Part shown: positions 46,873-59,153 of the stretch, one piece after another
How the letters are laid out: each line of letters opens with the position of its first letter
Position numbering within the stretch: the stretch's first letter is position 1
Assembly (NCBI GenBank): GCA_037954235.1
Contig: JBBMOA010000021.1
Coordinates: 21,973,125 to 22,037,124 of the forward strand
Source: Aulostomus chinensis
Taxonomy: Eukaryota > Chordata > Actinopteri > Syngnathiformes > Aulostomidae
Length of the DNA stretch: 64,000 bases
Direction: 5' to 3'
The notes under the pieces: model-generated
Told to the model about the DNA's origin: nothing
Database searches by the model: none
What the model saw: only the letters and a program-made list of their open reading frames with translations
Made by a program: the position numbers and the translations under genes

Positions 46873-47689
46873 CCCAGCATCAGATGTATGCCAACAGTAG
46901 TACACAACAGCACCAGATTTCATGGCTTAACTGAGTCCCATTCTAATCACAGAGCAAAGCTGTTTTTCCCGTTCCCGTTCCTGGTGATTTGAAGTGGTTG
47001 GGATATACGAGACGGTCAGACAAGCATATCTCAAGCTCTTGAGCGCAGTCATGAAGATGAGTGTGTTTTAACCTGGGGTGTGTGTCTGTCTGACAGAATT
47101 GGTTGGAAGTGGCCTTACGGTGCCAGACGTGCTTCTTTTCACATCTCAGTGTTTCAGAGTCTTTACCTCACCTCACCACATCTCACCTCCTCAGACAGTT
47201 GACAGGGCCTTTTTCCTCTGACAGGTGAACTTGAAACCTGTCCTCTATGCCTTCACTCTTTTTTTCTCTTTTTTATTCCATATTTAATCAATAAGTCTCA
47301 AAATGATCAAGCGGTCTTGTAACAGAGGGTCTGAACCAAAGAAAAAAGATTCTAGAAACAGAGACAATGCATAAGGACAAGGCTGAAAGATTAAAGCCTG
47401 GATAGCATCCAGAAAGGCTACAATGTTCCTGACATCCCGAAGCAAACTCTAGTTTGCTGGTATTCACATTCGAGATGGTGGCATAGCAACTTGACAGTTA
47501 CATGAGGGACTTCTTACCCTCTCAATTAGGATAAGTGCCACAGTGCGGGCCTATCTTTAGGTTAAAGTGTGTGAAGGTGGGGACTTACGGGTTATGGAGG
47601 CAATATCTGACTGGAACCCCTTTCTCACCCAACCAAAAACCTGCTCACACCTGTTAACTTCTTGTTTTCCTCTGCATTGGAGACAGGTT

Positions 47690-47800
47690 TAAACAGCATT
47701 CAACTCCAGGTCAAATGCGTGAATACCGCAGACAGTAGATGCAGGTGTTTGGCTGCGGCTCAGGTCGGCATTGCTGGGAGCACAAAACCTGAGTGAACAC
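47690..47800 (+). repeat. Dispersed repeat copy 1 (partner at 63619-63765)
   Basis: Shares ordered blocks with 63619-63765: CAGCATTCA-CTCCAGGTCA, ACCGCAG-AGTAGA, GTGTTTGGCTGCGGCTCAGG against GTGTTTTGGCCTGGCTCTGA, and TTGCTGGGAGCACAAAACCT against TTGGTGGGAACACAAAACCT. This copy lacks about 35 bases present in the other. It is an old interspersed repeat of unknown class. Confidence 0.55.
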
Positions 47801-49464
47801 AATAATTTTCAGTAATATAATAAACAGTTGCAGCTCCACTTTTAAAAAAATGCTTGTAACCACATCATCATTGCTGCTTTTACTACAGCTACCAAAGAGT
47901 GTACACAAGCTCAAGATACTACACTCTGCTGTTGTGTTAGCAACACTGAACACTTCTTTCTGGTGCAGTGAGTATGAAGTCAAACGTGACACAGTAAATA
48001 GAACAGCAACTCCTCATCCACTCGATACAGGATCAATCAGTTGACCAGGTTCACTTGGCTTTGAAAAACATTTGTGTGCAGTGGGAATTTTTTTCCCCTC
48101 ACACAATCCCTCTTTCCTGTAAGTTTTATATATTTCCTACAATCGGTTTGTATACTGTGATGAATTTTTTGGATGCATGATGTCATCGTCGGCAAGCTGC
48201 ACCAATGGAAAAAACCCAATAAAAGAACTTCTGCAGGCACATGCATACACCCTGAAGTATTAGACATCTATGTACTTTAAACCTCACAGTCTGCCTTAAA
48301 AGTGAGCAGTGTCACACTGTTGAATGTTAATGTTAATCACAGGTAGAGTGTTAACTAGGAAGTACTGACATACATGTATGCAGCAGTACTACCTGTTGTA
48401 ATGACCAGCTCTAAAGCCCAGGTTTGGACCCCCCGACTGTGGCTTTTTCTGATGCTAAATCTGATCAAAGAACCCTCAAAAAACCTTGCTATTGATAAAG
48501 CACTTGCCAAGGGCTATGGTGGGTATTTAAATAACTTAATTATGCATCTGGCACAAATTGCTCCTCCATGCAAATGAGCCCCAATTAAGAAAAACAAAAA
48601 CAAAACAGTCCAATAAACAAAGATCCGCGCTAGCTGCAACATGCAGTTGTAGTGAAATGTTTTGCATCCTCAGAGAGTTGGCGGTAGCCGGTGTGCATTT
48701 CCCAGGCCGGTCATGGACAGCCTTTCTGATGAACACAGCAGTAGGTATGGTTGCCAGGGGAAGGCATCGTTACAACAGGTGTGCTTGTGAGAAAATATTT
48801 CAAAGAACATCACTTCTGCATTTCAGTGAGACCAAAAAGCATCCATACATACAGGTGACCAACTCCAGCAAGTCTTGCTCTGTTGCAATGCAGTGCAATG
48901 TTCAACATATTCCAGAAAATTTTGTAAATGAATAATTGGTAAAATACCACAATTCAATATAGGATAGTCTTTACGATCATCATTCAAGTAAAAATAAGCA
49001 AGCAACTATAATTGGAATGCTTGGCACAGAACATTGTAGTCCAGTGATGCCAAAACTGTCAGGCAAGACCGACTGGTCAGGTACACCAGTACTACTCTCT
49101 GCACACAGCTGGTTCTAAAGATTTGAAATTACATTGATCGCAGTAGCCATACAGAAGTAAGTAAACCCACAGGAGTAAGTCCACATCAATGGTGATACGG
49201 TACTACAATCTCGGTGTCTGTGTCCTACTCTGTGTATTGATGAAGAAATATTATGTGAGCTGTTTTAAACAACCATTAAATGACACAAATTGTATATGAC
49301 AGGTGATTGGTCGTGACATGGTTTGAGATCATCCAATTATAAATGTAGAATGAAATCCTAGTACACAGTAGTACCCTGGCTACAATGGCAGTACTGAATA
49401 ATACTGATGGCATTACTGAACCCCAGATTCATCCAGATGACCTGATTGCCGCATTGAATCAGTG

Positions 49465-49467
<3 letters not shown>

Positions 49468-49502
<35 letters not shown>

Positions 49503-49512
49503 GTGTGTGTGT
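49468..49512 (+). repeat. (TG)n microsatellite
   Basis: TG tract of 45 bases with one CG interruption. Confidence 0.95.
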
Positions 49513-49775
49513 TCTTGTACTTGCAACACATTGAGGACTAGAATATGTATTTAACTAACAGAGTGAAGACATTTTTGGAAAGTGAGGACATTTTAGCCAG
49601 TCCTCACTTCTTCAAAGGGTCATTGGAAGGTCAAGACAGTTTTGGGGTCAAGTTTAGAATCGGGTTCAGGTTAGGTTTAGGGTCAGGCAGTCAGTTGAGA
49701 TGGTTAGGTTTAGGGGAGGCGCTAGGGAATGTATTATGCCAATGAAAGCCCTCACAAAGATATAAGTACAAGGAT

Positions 49776-49776
49776 A

Positions 49777-49834
<58 letters not shown>
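49776..49834 (+). repeat. (TG)n microsatellite, about 29 units
   Basis: TG tract of about 59 bases with a single early CG interruption. Confidence 0.97.
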
Positions 49835-49835
<1 letters not shown>

Positions 49836-49958
49836 ATGAGGCAACCCTGTAAAGCTCTTCAAGTACCACTAAAGTAGAGAGGACACCATGTAAACGAATC
49901 TAATGGTTGGTGAGAGAGCTGGAATTTCAGGTCTTAAGTGTTCATTTTCATAGAAACA

Positions 49959-49964
49959 TTTATT
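49959..49964 (-). terminator. AATAAA polyadenylation signal of the candidate terminal exon
   Basis: Canonical AATAAA on the minus strand, about 114 bases downstream of the stop codon at 50078-50080, in the sequence AGTCAATAAATGTTTC. The spacing suits a short 3' UTR. Cleavage would be expected near 49935-49950. Confidence 0.4.
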
Positions 49965-50077
49965 GACTTTTAGGTTAATAACTGCTGATGAATGTTTTTG
50001 TTCAGTCTGGAGAAAGTGCTCCATCACTGGTTTACTCCTGAAAGACAAAGAACACACTGCATACATAAAAGATTCCC

Positions 50078-50245
50078 TCAGTTCTTCCTGGATCGTTCAG
50101 TGCAGTCAGATGTGTAGCCCATGGCCACATCACTCACGGTGATTGGAAATGACTGCAGCTCAAGACTGCAGTAACCACGAGGCTTCCTGGTTGCTGAATG
50201 ACACGTCTTCCCTTCAGGAGGACTCTTGCATGAGGTCTTCACTTT
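50078..50245 (-). CDS. Candidate terminal coding exon, cysteine-containing, unidentified
   Basis: On the minus strand a pyrimidine-rich acceptor (TTTGCTTTTGTTGTGCTCAG) is followed by an open frame of 55 codons ending in TGA at 50078-50080. The product ends with residues such as KVKTSCKSPPEGKTC, RKPRGYCSLELQSF and GYTSDCTERSRKN. It has four cysteines and no obvious membrane segment, so a secreted protein tail is possible. An AATAAA follows at 49959-49964. I do not recognise the family. No upstream exon in a matching phase could be fixed; the donor at 51513 would give an in-frame stop if joined directly. It could be a chance open frame or a pseudogene exon; the combination of acceptor, frame, stop and polyadenylation signal is what raises it above background. 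Confidence 0.35.
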   Translation of the reverse strand, partial: KVKTSCKSPPEGKTCHSATRKPRGYCSLELQSFPITVSDVAMGYTSDCTERSRKN

Positions 50246-51446
50246 CTGAGCACAACAAAAGCAAAGATATGAGCACTAAAAACTGAAGATTAGATTTAAT
50301 CATCTGAAATTTTGTATTTCTTCAGGTTGAAGCTCTTAAAGATGCTAAAGATGGCATTTAGAGACTTGTGACATTTGTGAAGTATTTACTACACTGTCAG
50401 ATGTCAGCAGTCACCATAGATGGAGCTCTTCAACAAGTCAGGCCATTTATAGACTGCCGGATCTAGAATTTATCTGATCTTGTCCAGTCTCGAGATTAGG
50501 TTTGGTAGGAAATGTCATGGTTTTATTTAAACCTGCATAAATAGACAGATAGGCCACTTGGCAGGCAGCAAACTCAAGCCGTGAACATTCTCACTCACTG
50601 TTTACTTTTGATTACAGGAAAGTTACTCTTAATGATTTTGGGAGTGTTTGCTATATTGGGGCTGTCAAGAGATTGTTAAAAAAATACTAATTAACTATGT
50701 TTCGTAATTAGTCAAGAATAATTGCATATACAGGCAATTTAAAATGTTTAAATTCAGTTGGACTTAGGGAAATGTGTGAATAAATGAATAAATAAATGAA
50801 GTGAACATCAAATCAATCTTTTTCTATAAATCCCAGACTCACAAATCAGAGTCAGCCTTGATGGCTTTATAATCTCAACACAATGTGATATTCTTTGTCC
50901 TTACACCCTCCTTTAATGCCCTTCAATACCCTCTGTATTACAGCACAGATCAGTCACAGAATATACAATAACTAACACTAGATGATTACAAAAATTATTT
51001 GATACAAGTAGATTATGAATGTACACGAAGGATCCCGATGTTGAGCAGCTTCAGAAGTCCCCAGCTGAGTGCTGGACAAATGGCTCATCCTGGGAAGGAA
51101 ACAGCAGAGGTAGAAAGAAGACTAAAGAAAACAGATGAGTAGTGTACACTGTAAGACAGAGGACAGATCCACATAACCTCTCTCCTGTGTTGATTGTGCT
51201 CCTCACGTGATCATGGTCACGCTTGGTCTCTGTTCACCACTGGTAGGACTGACCTCAGATGCTAGCATCTGTACTGGGTAATTACTGTCAGTGGGTCTAC
51301 ATCACAATTATTTTGAAGAAAATCTAGATTTTGATGCAAATGTTAGCATCTGCAGTCAATCCACATTAACCCCTAATTGTCAAAATTAAATCTAGATTTA
51401 CTAATAATTATAGACCCATTCACAGTATAATTGTAGGATATCTATT

Positions 51447-51498
<52 letters not shown>

Positions 51499-52781
51499 TT
51501 AGTGACTACTTACAAATATTTGAGATAATCCTTAATAACCTTTGTGTTTTCATGAACACAGAAACAAAGCTCCAGTTGAGTTAAACATGCTTCTTCCTCA
51601 TTCTCAGTTTTGCAGTCATCATGGCAGTAAGTAAGTGAGAAGGGAGAAAAAAAACCCTTTTCATTTAAGTGGGACCAAAAGAACTTGCAGATATGGGCTG
51701 AAAAGTCAAACAATACCTTTGCTTCTGACAGCAAGGACAGTAATTAGCCTGCCACCCACTGGTAGCTCACCACACACACCTGCTTCAAACATTGCTTACA
51801 GTTAGACACCTATAGTGCTTGGTGTGAGTGCATTTGGGACATATCCCTTCATTGAAATTGAGTAAACAATGCAGAATCTGGGTGCAAAGCAAGGCACTAA
51901 AGGGCTGTAATTAGTCTTTGAATTTATTATAAGTGTCTTTTGGGGGGAGAGCTAATTTGCAGAGTAATCAGAGTGTGATCTCCCATTCTCTTTTAAAGTT
52001 AGGTAAGCTAGAGTGACAAGAACAGCTCACCACTGTTGGAAATGGTATAATGATGGATCCAGCCAGGGTAGAGTGAAGAGGGGGGGGGTTGAGCAATGTC
52101 ATCCAGCTGGAGGACCACCAACTCATGGAGATGCAGCAGGTCCGATCCTACCTGCAGGAGGAGGAACGGTGCTGCAGCCTCCTGGTCACATCTTAGAGGA
52201 CTCACTGAAGCAGCTGGGCGTCCAGTTCTGGCAAAATCTCCCACAACTCACTCCTCCATCCACTGATGCATTACACCTGCGTGTCCTGGACCCTTCCCTG
52301 GCAAACCCCGTCACGCTGCTCCCCGCTTGCAAACTGGAGGAAGAAAATTCTTAAATTAAGTTCTCCAATATGGTGCAAACTTGCTTTGCTTTATTAATTA
52401 AATGTTTATCTTAATTAAACCTTTGTTCCATTTTAAATAGCTTTGTTCAATCATGGAGTATAACATCATGTACACTCAGAGGAGGAAGAGGAGCTCAGGG
52501 ACCCGAACAATCCAATCCCCAGAAAAAAGGATCAGTTTTAAAAAGGTTGTTCTAAAGTTGTTGTAATATGTAACATAGCGAACTACAGAATCATCCAACA
52601 CAGTGAATCATGGGATAATTTTTAAGACAACATTATCAACGTGGAATGTGAATTAAAATTATTCACTGAGATTAGTAAATGCAATGCAATAATCTCTGCA
52701 CAAAGGCAGTCAGTTACAGACACCAGATGATGAAGCTCTAATGCCAGTTGATCCCCCAGCGCTCACGCTCATGCTCACGCT
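50246..52781. other. Region with one weak exon-like stretch, otherwise no gene recognised
   Basis: Contains a (AC)n at 51449-51494. On the minus strand an open frame at 51734-51510 ends at a consensus donor (ATTTGTAAGT, exon end 51514). Its last part has closely spaced cysteines (YCHDDCKTENEEE, then ACLTQLELCFCVHEN). A pyrimidine tract lies upstream, but the only nearby acceptor AG is at about 51605. I do not recognise the product. Confidence 0.3.
51449..51494 (+). repeat. (AC)n microsatellite, 23 units
   Basis: Uninterrupted AC tract of 46 bases. Confidence 0.97.
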
Positions 52782-52806
52782 GCCGCCGCCGCCGCCGCCG
52801 CCGCCG
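52782..52806 (+). repeat. (GCC)n trinucleotide repeat
   Basis: About eight GCC units in a locally CpG-rich patch (52750-52820), preceded by imperfect GCTCAC units. On the minus strand it reads as poly-Gly. Such repeats often lie in 5' UTRs or CpG islands, but I see no promoter or gene start around it. Confidence 0.9.
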
Positions 52807-54621
52807 CGCGTCGCTGCTGCTGGCACATTTGGATTAATTGGTTTGAGTACATGCAGTTCAGTCTCACGTTGTCTTTCGTCCTGTAATGCGTCCTCATTCA
52901 GGTCCCAGAGTAATCCATGAAACAGGACAATGTTATGCAACACACAACAAAGAAAGCTCCCACCATCTCAGGAGTGTTTATTAATGCTCTGCCTGACCTG
53001 GAGGAACAGCTGAAATGTTGTCAGCAATCCCAAAGTTCTCTGACAGAAAACATGCTTTGTGTGTTGACATTAGAACACAATTCCACACATTTTCTTTGTA
53101 GATGGTCTCCTCAGGTTCTCCTGCAGGAGTAACAGCCTTGGCCAGGAGCTGATTCAGGACTTTATGTCTCAAATCACACAGACGTCGATACAAGCTAATA
53201 GTTCATGTGTCACTGCGTTCTCATGTCGTTGCACCTGCATGCAGTCTATCCCACCCAGAACCCAATGAATCAAATTAACTCAATGAAAATCAAATCAACT
53301 CCTGCTAAAGCCCTTCCTGGCTGTCACGTACCAGGAAGGGAAATGGATGAACTCACGTGCAGGTCAGAGTAGTCCTGCCTGAGTGTCCATGCCTCCAGTC
53401 AAATCCAATGGATGCTGGAATGACCTGCGCTGTGGCATTGAGACGGAGTACATCGGTCTCAGATGGGTCTGGAGGGGAAGCAAGCAGTTCCATTTCAGCA
53501 CACTCGGAGCAACACGTCCATATGGCTTGGCGTTGCAGCCAGAGAGCCTGTCTGGTACCCTGTGGATGTGGGTTCAAGACTAAGGTCAGGTGACCACCCT
53601 CTCTTCTGCTTCCCCCTCCAGACACATACTGTGTCGCTGTCAGGGTTGGAGCTGATGGTGGGAAAATTAAAACAAGATGATTATTTGTGTATTGAACAAA
53701 TCTGTTAAAATTGCTCAAAAACACAGGAAAGGGCATTTTAAAGTTAATACTTAGTTCATAATTTACTGACATGAATCAATTATTTAACAACCTAAATTTA
53801 AAGAGCAAATATTTTCATGCCTACTTCCACTTTTGATTGAATTCAAATACGAATGGTGGATTCCATGCACGTCCCTCGCCATCCCAACCCTCTCTCAGCA
53901 GCGCCGTGTAGCAGGTGAGCCAACACTTGCTTGTAGACTGATACATCATTTTTGTCCAAAACAAAAGTGACATGAAGACTTAATTAACGGTGCGTTCTTC
54001 CCTGATGTTGCAATGTTTTGTGATGTCACTATTAGCAGCAGCTGTCTTGCCATGGAAGTATCGCCGTAGTGTCACCTTGGGGCAGCAAAAACGGTTTTAG
54101 AATTAGGAAGCATTTGTTCAATCAAAAGCCAAGTATTTTGTAACCCCAGTGACTAAATCACCAGCGTGGAGGCCATATTCCCTCGCTCTGTGCATGGCAG
54201 CTACATTTTTGGGGACAGCAGTGACTGCAGAACAGTGCAAAGCATAGATGACAACCCCAGGCTACTAGATAAGAAAACTGTTCAGAGAAAACATTTGTGC
54301 TTTGTGGCAATGGTGTGGGGGGGAATGTGCTTTCGGATTTTTGAATCCAAATGCAATCCAACTGCAACAGTGGATGATGGCTGCAGGGCGCAATACAAGA
54401 ATTGCGGGAGGCGACTGTGATCTGAACAGCAGACCTAGATGCCAGGATGCAGAATAGACCCCTCCCACACTACATCTATCATCATGACTTGCATCCCTCA
54501 GAACAGTCCTTAGCTTTATCTCTGTAAAAAGTGAATTCAAGGCAAGTTTTAGGAGTGCAGGAAAAGATGATTCACAACAGTTTCCATCCCGTTTGAAGCA
54601 AATAAAACATCAGTGTTTTCA
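52807..54621. other. Region with one weak exon-like stretch, otherwise no gene recognised
   Basis: On the minus strand, 53651-53357 is bounded by an acceptor-like CACCATCAG and a consensus donor (CACGTGAGT) and stays open for about 98 codons (for example QALWLQRQAIWTCCSEC and NATAQVIPASIGFDWRHG). However, several other frames, including plus-strand ones, are also open here, so it may simply be GC-rich. The product is not recognised. A CVLHN motif at about 52940 is discussed under rejected items. Confidence 0.25.
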
Positions 54622-54712
54622 TCATTTTGCTTGTCTGTCAAACATAATAGCCTTCAGCATCAATAGATTTCCGATTTCATTGTTCATTGCAAAACCTTCA
54701 CACTTTGGGTGG
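54622..54712 (+). repeat. Diverged local duplication, copy 1
   Basis: About 90 bases that recur at 55216-55303. Shared blocks include TTTGCTTGTCT against TTTGCTCGTCT, ATAGCCTTCAGCATCAATAG against ATAGCCTTTGGCTTCAATAG, and TTCATTGCAAAACCTTCACA against TTTATTGCAAAACATTCACA. By eye the identity is about three quarters. Confidence 0.7.
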
Positions 54713-55215
54713 TCTTTCTATTGTAGTTCTATTATAGCGTCAGTAGCTGTGTAGCACTCGTCCAGGCAGTGTGCGGGAGGAGGAACTCACGAGCCCTGGG
54801 ATTACAGCGCTGGGTGCATTGTTTTGGTCCTCTACATTTAACAGTGAAAAAAAGATGTACAAATGAGGTCTTTGGAAAGATTCATTTGACAAGTTATAAC
54901 TCTTCATTGGTGCTAGCTGGTGTTGGACACATGTTGCTGCCCCCCCCCCCCAGATGAAGGTTTGGTAATAACTGGTAATACTAGTTTGCTAGAATTTATT
55001 TGAATTGTGTGTTTAGATCTCCAGTTAAAACTTTTACTCTTGTTAAAAAAAAAAGGCAACAACCACCAAACCCCTTTTTTCAGATTCAATGTCATTTTTG
55101 TGCATCATTTTGTTTCCATAAGTATCACAATGCACATTAAAATCCCTTTCATGGAAACGCAGTCAAGGAAAGTCAGTTCAACCACTGCCTCATTGGCTGG
55201 TTCCCCTGTGAAAAT

Positions 55216-55303
55216 CACTTTGCTCGTCTATTAACACGATAGCCTTTGGCTTCAATAGAGTTCTGATTTAACTGTTTATTGCAAAACATTCACATTTTTG
55301 GTG
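55216..55303 (+). repeat. Diverged local duplication, copy 2
   Basis: Direct-orientation partner of 54622-54712, about 594 bases downstream. The intervening sequence shows only weak further similarity, so the duplicated unit was either short or has mostly diverged. Confidence 0.7.
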
Positions 55304-58188
55304 TTTTTTTAAGTTTTTGCCTGCAGTGAACATGTTGTAGACTAGTGGACATTTGACTCATACCACACAACAGAAATATCTGACTGAATCAGGGAATGAA
55401 ATGTTCCTGTAAGTCTTCTTTGTCTACTGCACCAAAATGAAAAAAACATGCAAACTAGTCATAAAGGAAACTCTAAAATGTGCATTTCTTCAGCATAGTT
55501 TTCATTACTTTGCTTTAGTCTTGGTTATGAAGAGTTCAGCTCACTGATCTAAGCTACGGTGCAGAGTGGCTTTACGACGGAACTGTGAACGTGTTGTACC
55601 CATCAATGTGGTGTTTAAAAGAAAAGCACAGCAAAGTTAAAAGGGTGTCAGGTTATACAGCGCCCTGTTTGTTCTAGGCATTGCACTCTATGTCCCTTAG
55701 AGGGCGCTAGACATATAAAGAAAAGAGTGTTACGGGGCTTCCTCCTCAGGTCAGTGAGGGGTGCTTTTATGTTCATGTCCACCTGCCTGGCTGCTGCCGG
55801 CTTGTCCTGGTTGTTGTTTTTCACCTCGTTTTCCATACAGTCTAACGACACAACAATCAACACGTGAGCTGCTGACTCAACATTTTGATAGAAGTATCAC
55901 CATCCTGCTGCGATCACTGGCTGATATGACTGAGGCTGAGTATGATACAAGCCTGCACTAAAGTCCAACTCCATCTTCTAAGGGCTGCTGTTGACAAGCC
56001 CTTCAATCAAAAACAAAATACATGTATTTTCCACCTTTCTGCTCTAAATCCTGATGAAATCACTAAGGGAATTCCTCCAATGTTTTTTTTAAGTACTTTG
56101 ATGGTTTCCACTCTAGTTTGAAGTTCATCAAGGCACTTTGATGTTAAAATTCCTTATTCTGTTCACAGTTGGGATACACGCCCAGCCGTGCTCGCGATAA
56201 GCTAACAAATCTCATAGCAGCTCAAGTGGAAAAGTTCTGACCGTCTGGCTCCATGCTTATGGTACATACTGTTCTGGCTTTGTTCTTGTTGGTTTTAGAT
56301 GATCTAGCACAGCATACTTGATACTTTCATGAGCTTTACTTCATATAGAGTTCAATGCTAGAGTCTTTGAAAACTATAGCCAACATATAGGAGGAGAAAA
56401 CAACCTGTACTTCCGTATTAAACCAAAGGCTGAAAACTGAACAAACAAAATTACATGTATCAAACTGAAAGTATCTGATTCCATCAGGTCACCAGATTAT
56501 TGTGGTTGTTATTTGTGAAAGAGCTAAAAAAAAAGTTCCTTAATATAGTGGTTTTATGCCTGAACAGCGAGGTAACTTACAATTTTAACTCATACACTCA
56601 CTGACGTCCAGATACGGGCAAAGCTGCCATTGACGGCACAGTGATGGCTTGTTGCTCAGCAGTGTGTCAGCAAGTTAGAATTATGAGTGACATTCGACTC
56701 AGTAGGCTAACATGTGCATCCAGCCTATTGCCACATGAACCTAGCGCTGCTGAAGCCACCGACAGTATCAGTGCATGCATCAGTCACTTTTCTCTCCATA
56801 AAGGCTCAGCTTTTCAGTTCAGTTGCTTCTAAAAACTTTGCTCAGAGTTCTTGAGCCACACAGCAGCTTCAAGGTATTTTCTAGTTCATTGCTTTGTCAT
56901 AGATGTTGTTGAAAATGAGAGACCAACATGTGATACAAAGTCAATTGTGAGTTAAAGTCAATGGCGATGAACTGCTGCCCCCTCCATGGAGGGCAAGATT
57001 TACGCTCTCCTTGTGAATACCACTGCAATTCCCATCAAGAACACTTGTGGTGTCCTGAAAAAGTTAGTCAAAGCTGGCCTTGCACACCCCCCCACACAGA
57101 CACACACAAATGACAGGAGGCCAGTTAAAATCACAAGCAAACTTGCTTTTTTTTACTTTTCAGGAACCCTGCTGAGTGTCTGATCACATGACCACACAGG
57201 AGAAAGTTATCGTTAAAACTATTGTCATATTTTTCTTCAAAATTCTTTCTTTTCAAATGAATGTATTGTACGACTCTATTTCTCTCTATGACAGGTGGAT
57301 TAGACCTACTGCAGTGGTGCCATCAGCTCCCAGGACACTTGCTACCTAAAAACTAAATCTTTTCACCAAGGAAACGGTCACTAGAGTTCACATGCATCAC
57401 ACAGTCATTTATTGAGCAGCTTTGTGCAAGCAATTGCATGTCATTTCCCTTGAGAGTTCTCTGAAGATGAGCTTGTGAGAGGAAGCCAAGGCGAAATGTC
57501 TGCACTGGCTGAGAGTCTGAGAGTCTGGTGCTCTTCTTGTCCATAATTGGATTCATTGTTAAGAACCCTGACTTGCATGCATAGGAGGATCTGACCATCA
57601 TCTAAATGTACAGTGAAAGTCTCAAACAGTTCAGACAGAGATGCTGCAGCCACTCGCTGAACCTGTCTCTAAGGACACCGTTGGCCAGGAGTTGGACCAG
57701 CTCCAGCTGGAACGTCCCTTGGTTGCCTCCATTCAGCAGACTTTGCTTCTGCTGGACAGACCCAGTACAGGAAAGGACATTTTGGATTTTGAAGTTGTTT
57801 GATGACATGGTGAAGTTGTGGGCCAAGCTTTTCAGCAGTACTGTGGTGAAAGCACAGGAGGACAGCCACACAGCAAGGGGGGATGGCAGGTTTCCCCTTG
57901 ACTCCAGCAGCTTTCACGTTTGCATCCTCACCGTGGAGCAGCAGGAGTTAGTTCTGCCTGCTCATACGGTGTCTGGGACGACACTTACTTCAAGTGATAC
58001 CGTACATTCTTCCTTGGACATTTATGCAGCAGATTCAAAATTAGCAATAGAATTATTTTTTAAAAGTTGAAACCATTCAAGGCCAAATTATTTAGATCTG
58101 CCAATAAAGGCTCCCCAATCCCATACTGGTAATCCTTCCATATTGGTCCATTTTCTACACTTCCTGTCCTTCTCTTCAGTTTTTTTTT
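55304..58188. other. Region without recognisable gene
   Basis: No exon supported. A CTCF-like stretch (CCCTTAGAGGGCGCTAG) lies near 55694-55710. Overlapping open frames on both strands at 57440-58070 lack family motifs. They lie just outside the piggyBac-like element and are not part of its transposase. Confidence 0.4.
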
Positions 58189-58525
58189 TTAAACCCTTAC
58201 TTACTGTTCGGGTCAAATTTGACCCGTTTTGACTTTTGACAGCAGTAAAAACACCCTTAACATCATTCTTTAAGCCTGAAACTTGATGACTCCTCCTGAA
58301 GTGGCCCAAAATACATGAAAAATAATTTAGAAATATTGATACATAATTTTGTACATGTGCTACACATTTTTTGCCCTTTTGAGGCTGTTACAGGTCAAAT
58401 TTGGCCGGATTTTGCATCTACCAGGGGGTCAAATTTATATGTCATGTAGGTGTGAATTTACAAAGAGGGAAAGAGGTGACAGAGGTCAAGATGACCTTAA
58501 AACAAGGCATGTGGGTTGTACTGGA

Positions 58526-59071
58526 AATGACAGAAGGGCTGAGAGGACCTGTGATAATTTCTTCACATCTCATGAGCTGGGTCAGGTGCTGCTGAAGAGA
58601 AAAATCACAATGTTTGGCACTGTGAGGAGGAACAAACCTGAGCTGCCACCTGCCCTAACTGCAACAAGGGGAAGAGAGGTCTTTTCTTTTATGTGTGCCT
58701 TTACTCAGGACACCACAGTTGTCTCATACATGCCGAAGAAGAACAAGAATGTGATCCTTATGAGCACACTACATAAGGTTGCAGAACTGAGCACTTGGGA
58801 AGACCAAAAACCAGCTATCATCCTTGACTACAATGCCAACAAGGGCGGAGAGGACAATCCTGATGAAGTCACAGGCAAATACAGCTGCAAGAGGAAAACC
58901 GCCCACTGGCCCCGTGTCATATTCCACAACATCATTGACATATCCACGTACAATGCCTTTGTGATTTGGAGTGAGCTAAACCTAACCTGGCAGGCAAGCA
59001 AGAGAAACTGGAGGAGGTTCTTTTTGGAGGAGCTTGGAAAGGCCCTTGTGGCTCCTTCCATGCAAAAATGA
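58526..59071 (+). pseudogene. piggyBac-type (PGBD4-like) transposase, C-terminal half only
   Basis: An open frame ending at 59071 encodes about 180 residues of a DDE/D piggyBac transposase, the enzyme that cuts and pastes the element at TTAA. Motifs in order: RTCDNFFTSHELGQVLL (second catalytic Asp in CDN), FGTVRRNKPELPP, SYMPKKNKNVILMSTLH, ILDYNANKGGEDNPDE (third catalytic Asp, where most relatives have GGVDTLDQ), KYSCKRKTAHWPRV, and WRRFFLEELGKAL. The N-terminal DNA-binding part and the first catalytic Asp are absent. The frame continues upstream to 58349, but that part is just translated left-end DNA. The usual C-terminal Cys-rich finger is not found; a SINE lies about 80 bases after the stop. 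It is a deleted relic. Confidence 0.82.
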
Positions 59072-59153
59072 CAACAACTCCCCCACACGGAAGCCTCAGC
59101 AGCATTCGTGAGGGCAGCGCAGCAGTCTGAGCCTGGCCCTGCACAAGAAGCAT

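Larger units (their letters stand above)
46873..49958. other. Region without recognisable gene
   Basis: Contains a dispersed repeat (47690-47800) and two GT microsatellites near 49.5 and 49.8 kb, listed separately. No coding exon supported. Confidence 0.4.

Noticed and set aside
52710..52943. PIF/Harbinger transposase remnant, from a CCVLHNI-like motif
   Set aside because: Only one short motif matches. No DDE residues or terminal repeats were found nearby, so chance is as likely.
57440..58070. Overlapping frames on both strands beside the piggyBac element as a host gene
   Set aside because: No splice context, motifs or frame preference; open frames compete on both strands.
58349..58525. N-terminal part of the piggyBac frame as coding
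   Set aside because: It translates the element's left end and shows no transposase similarity; the first catalytic Asp is absent.
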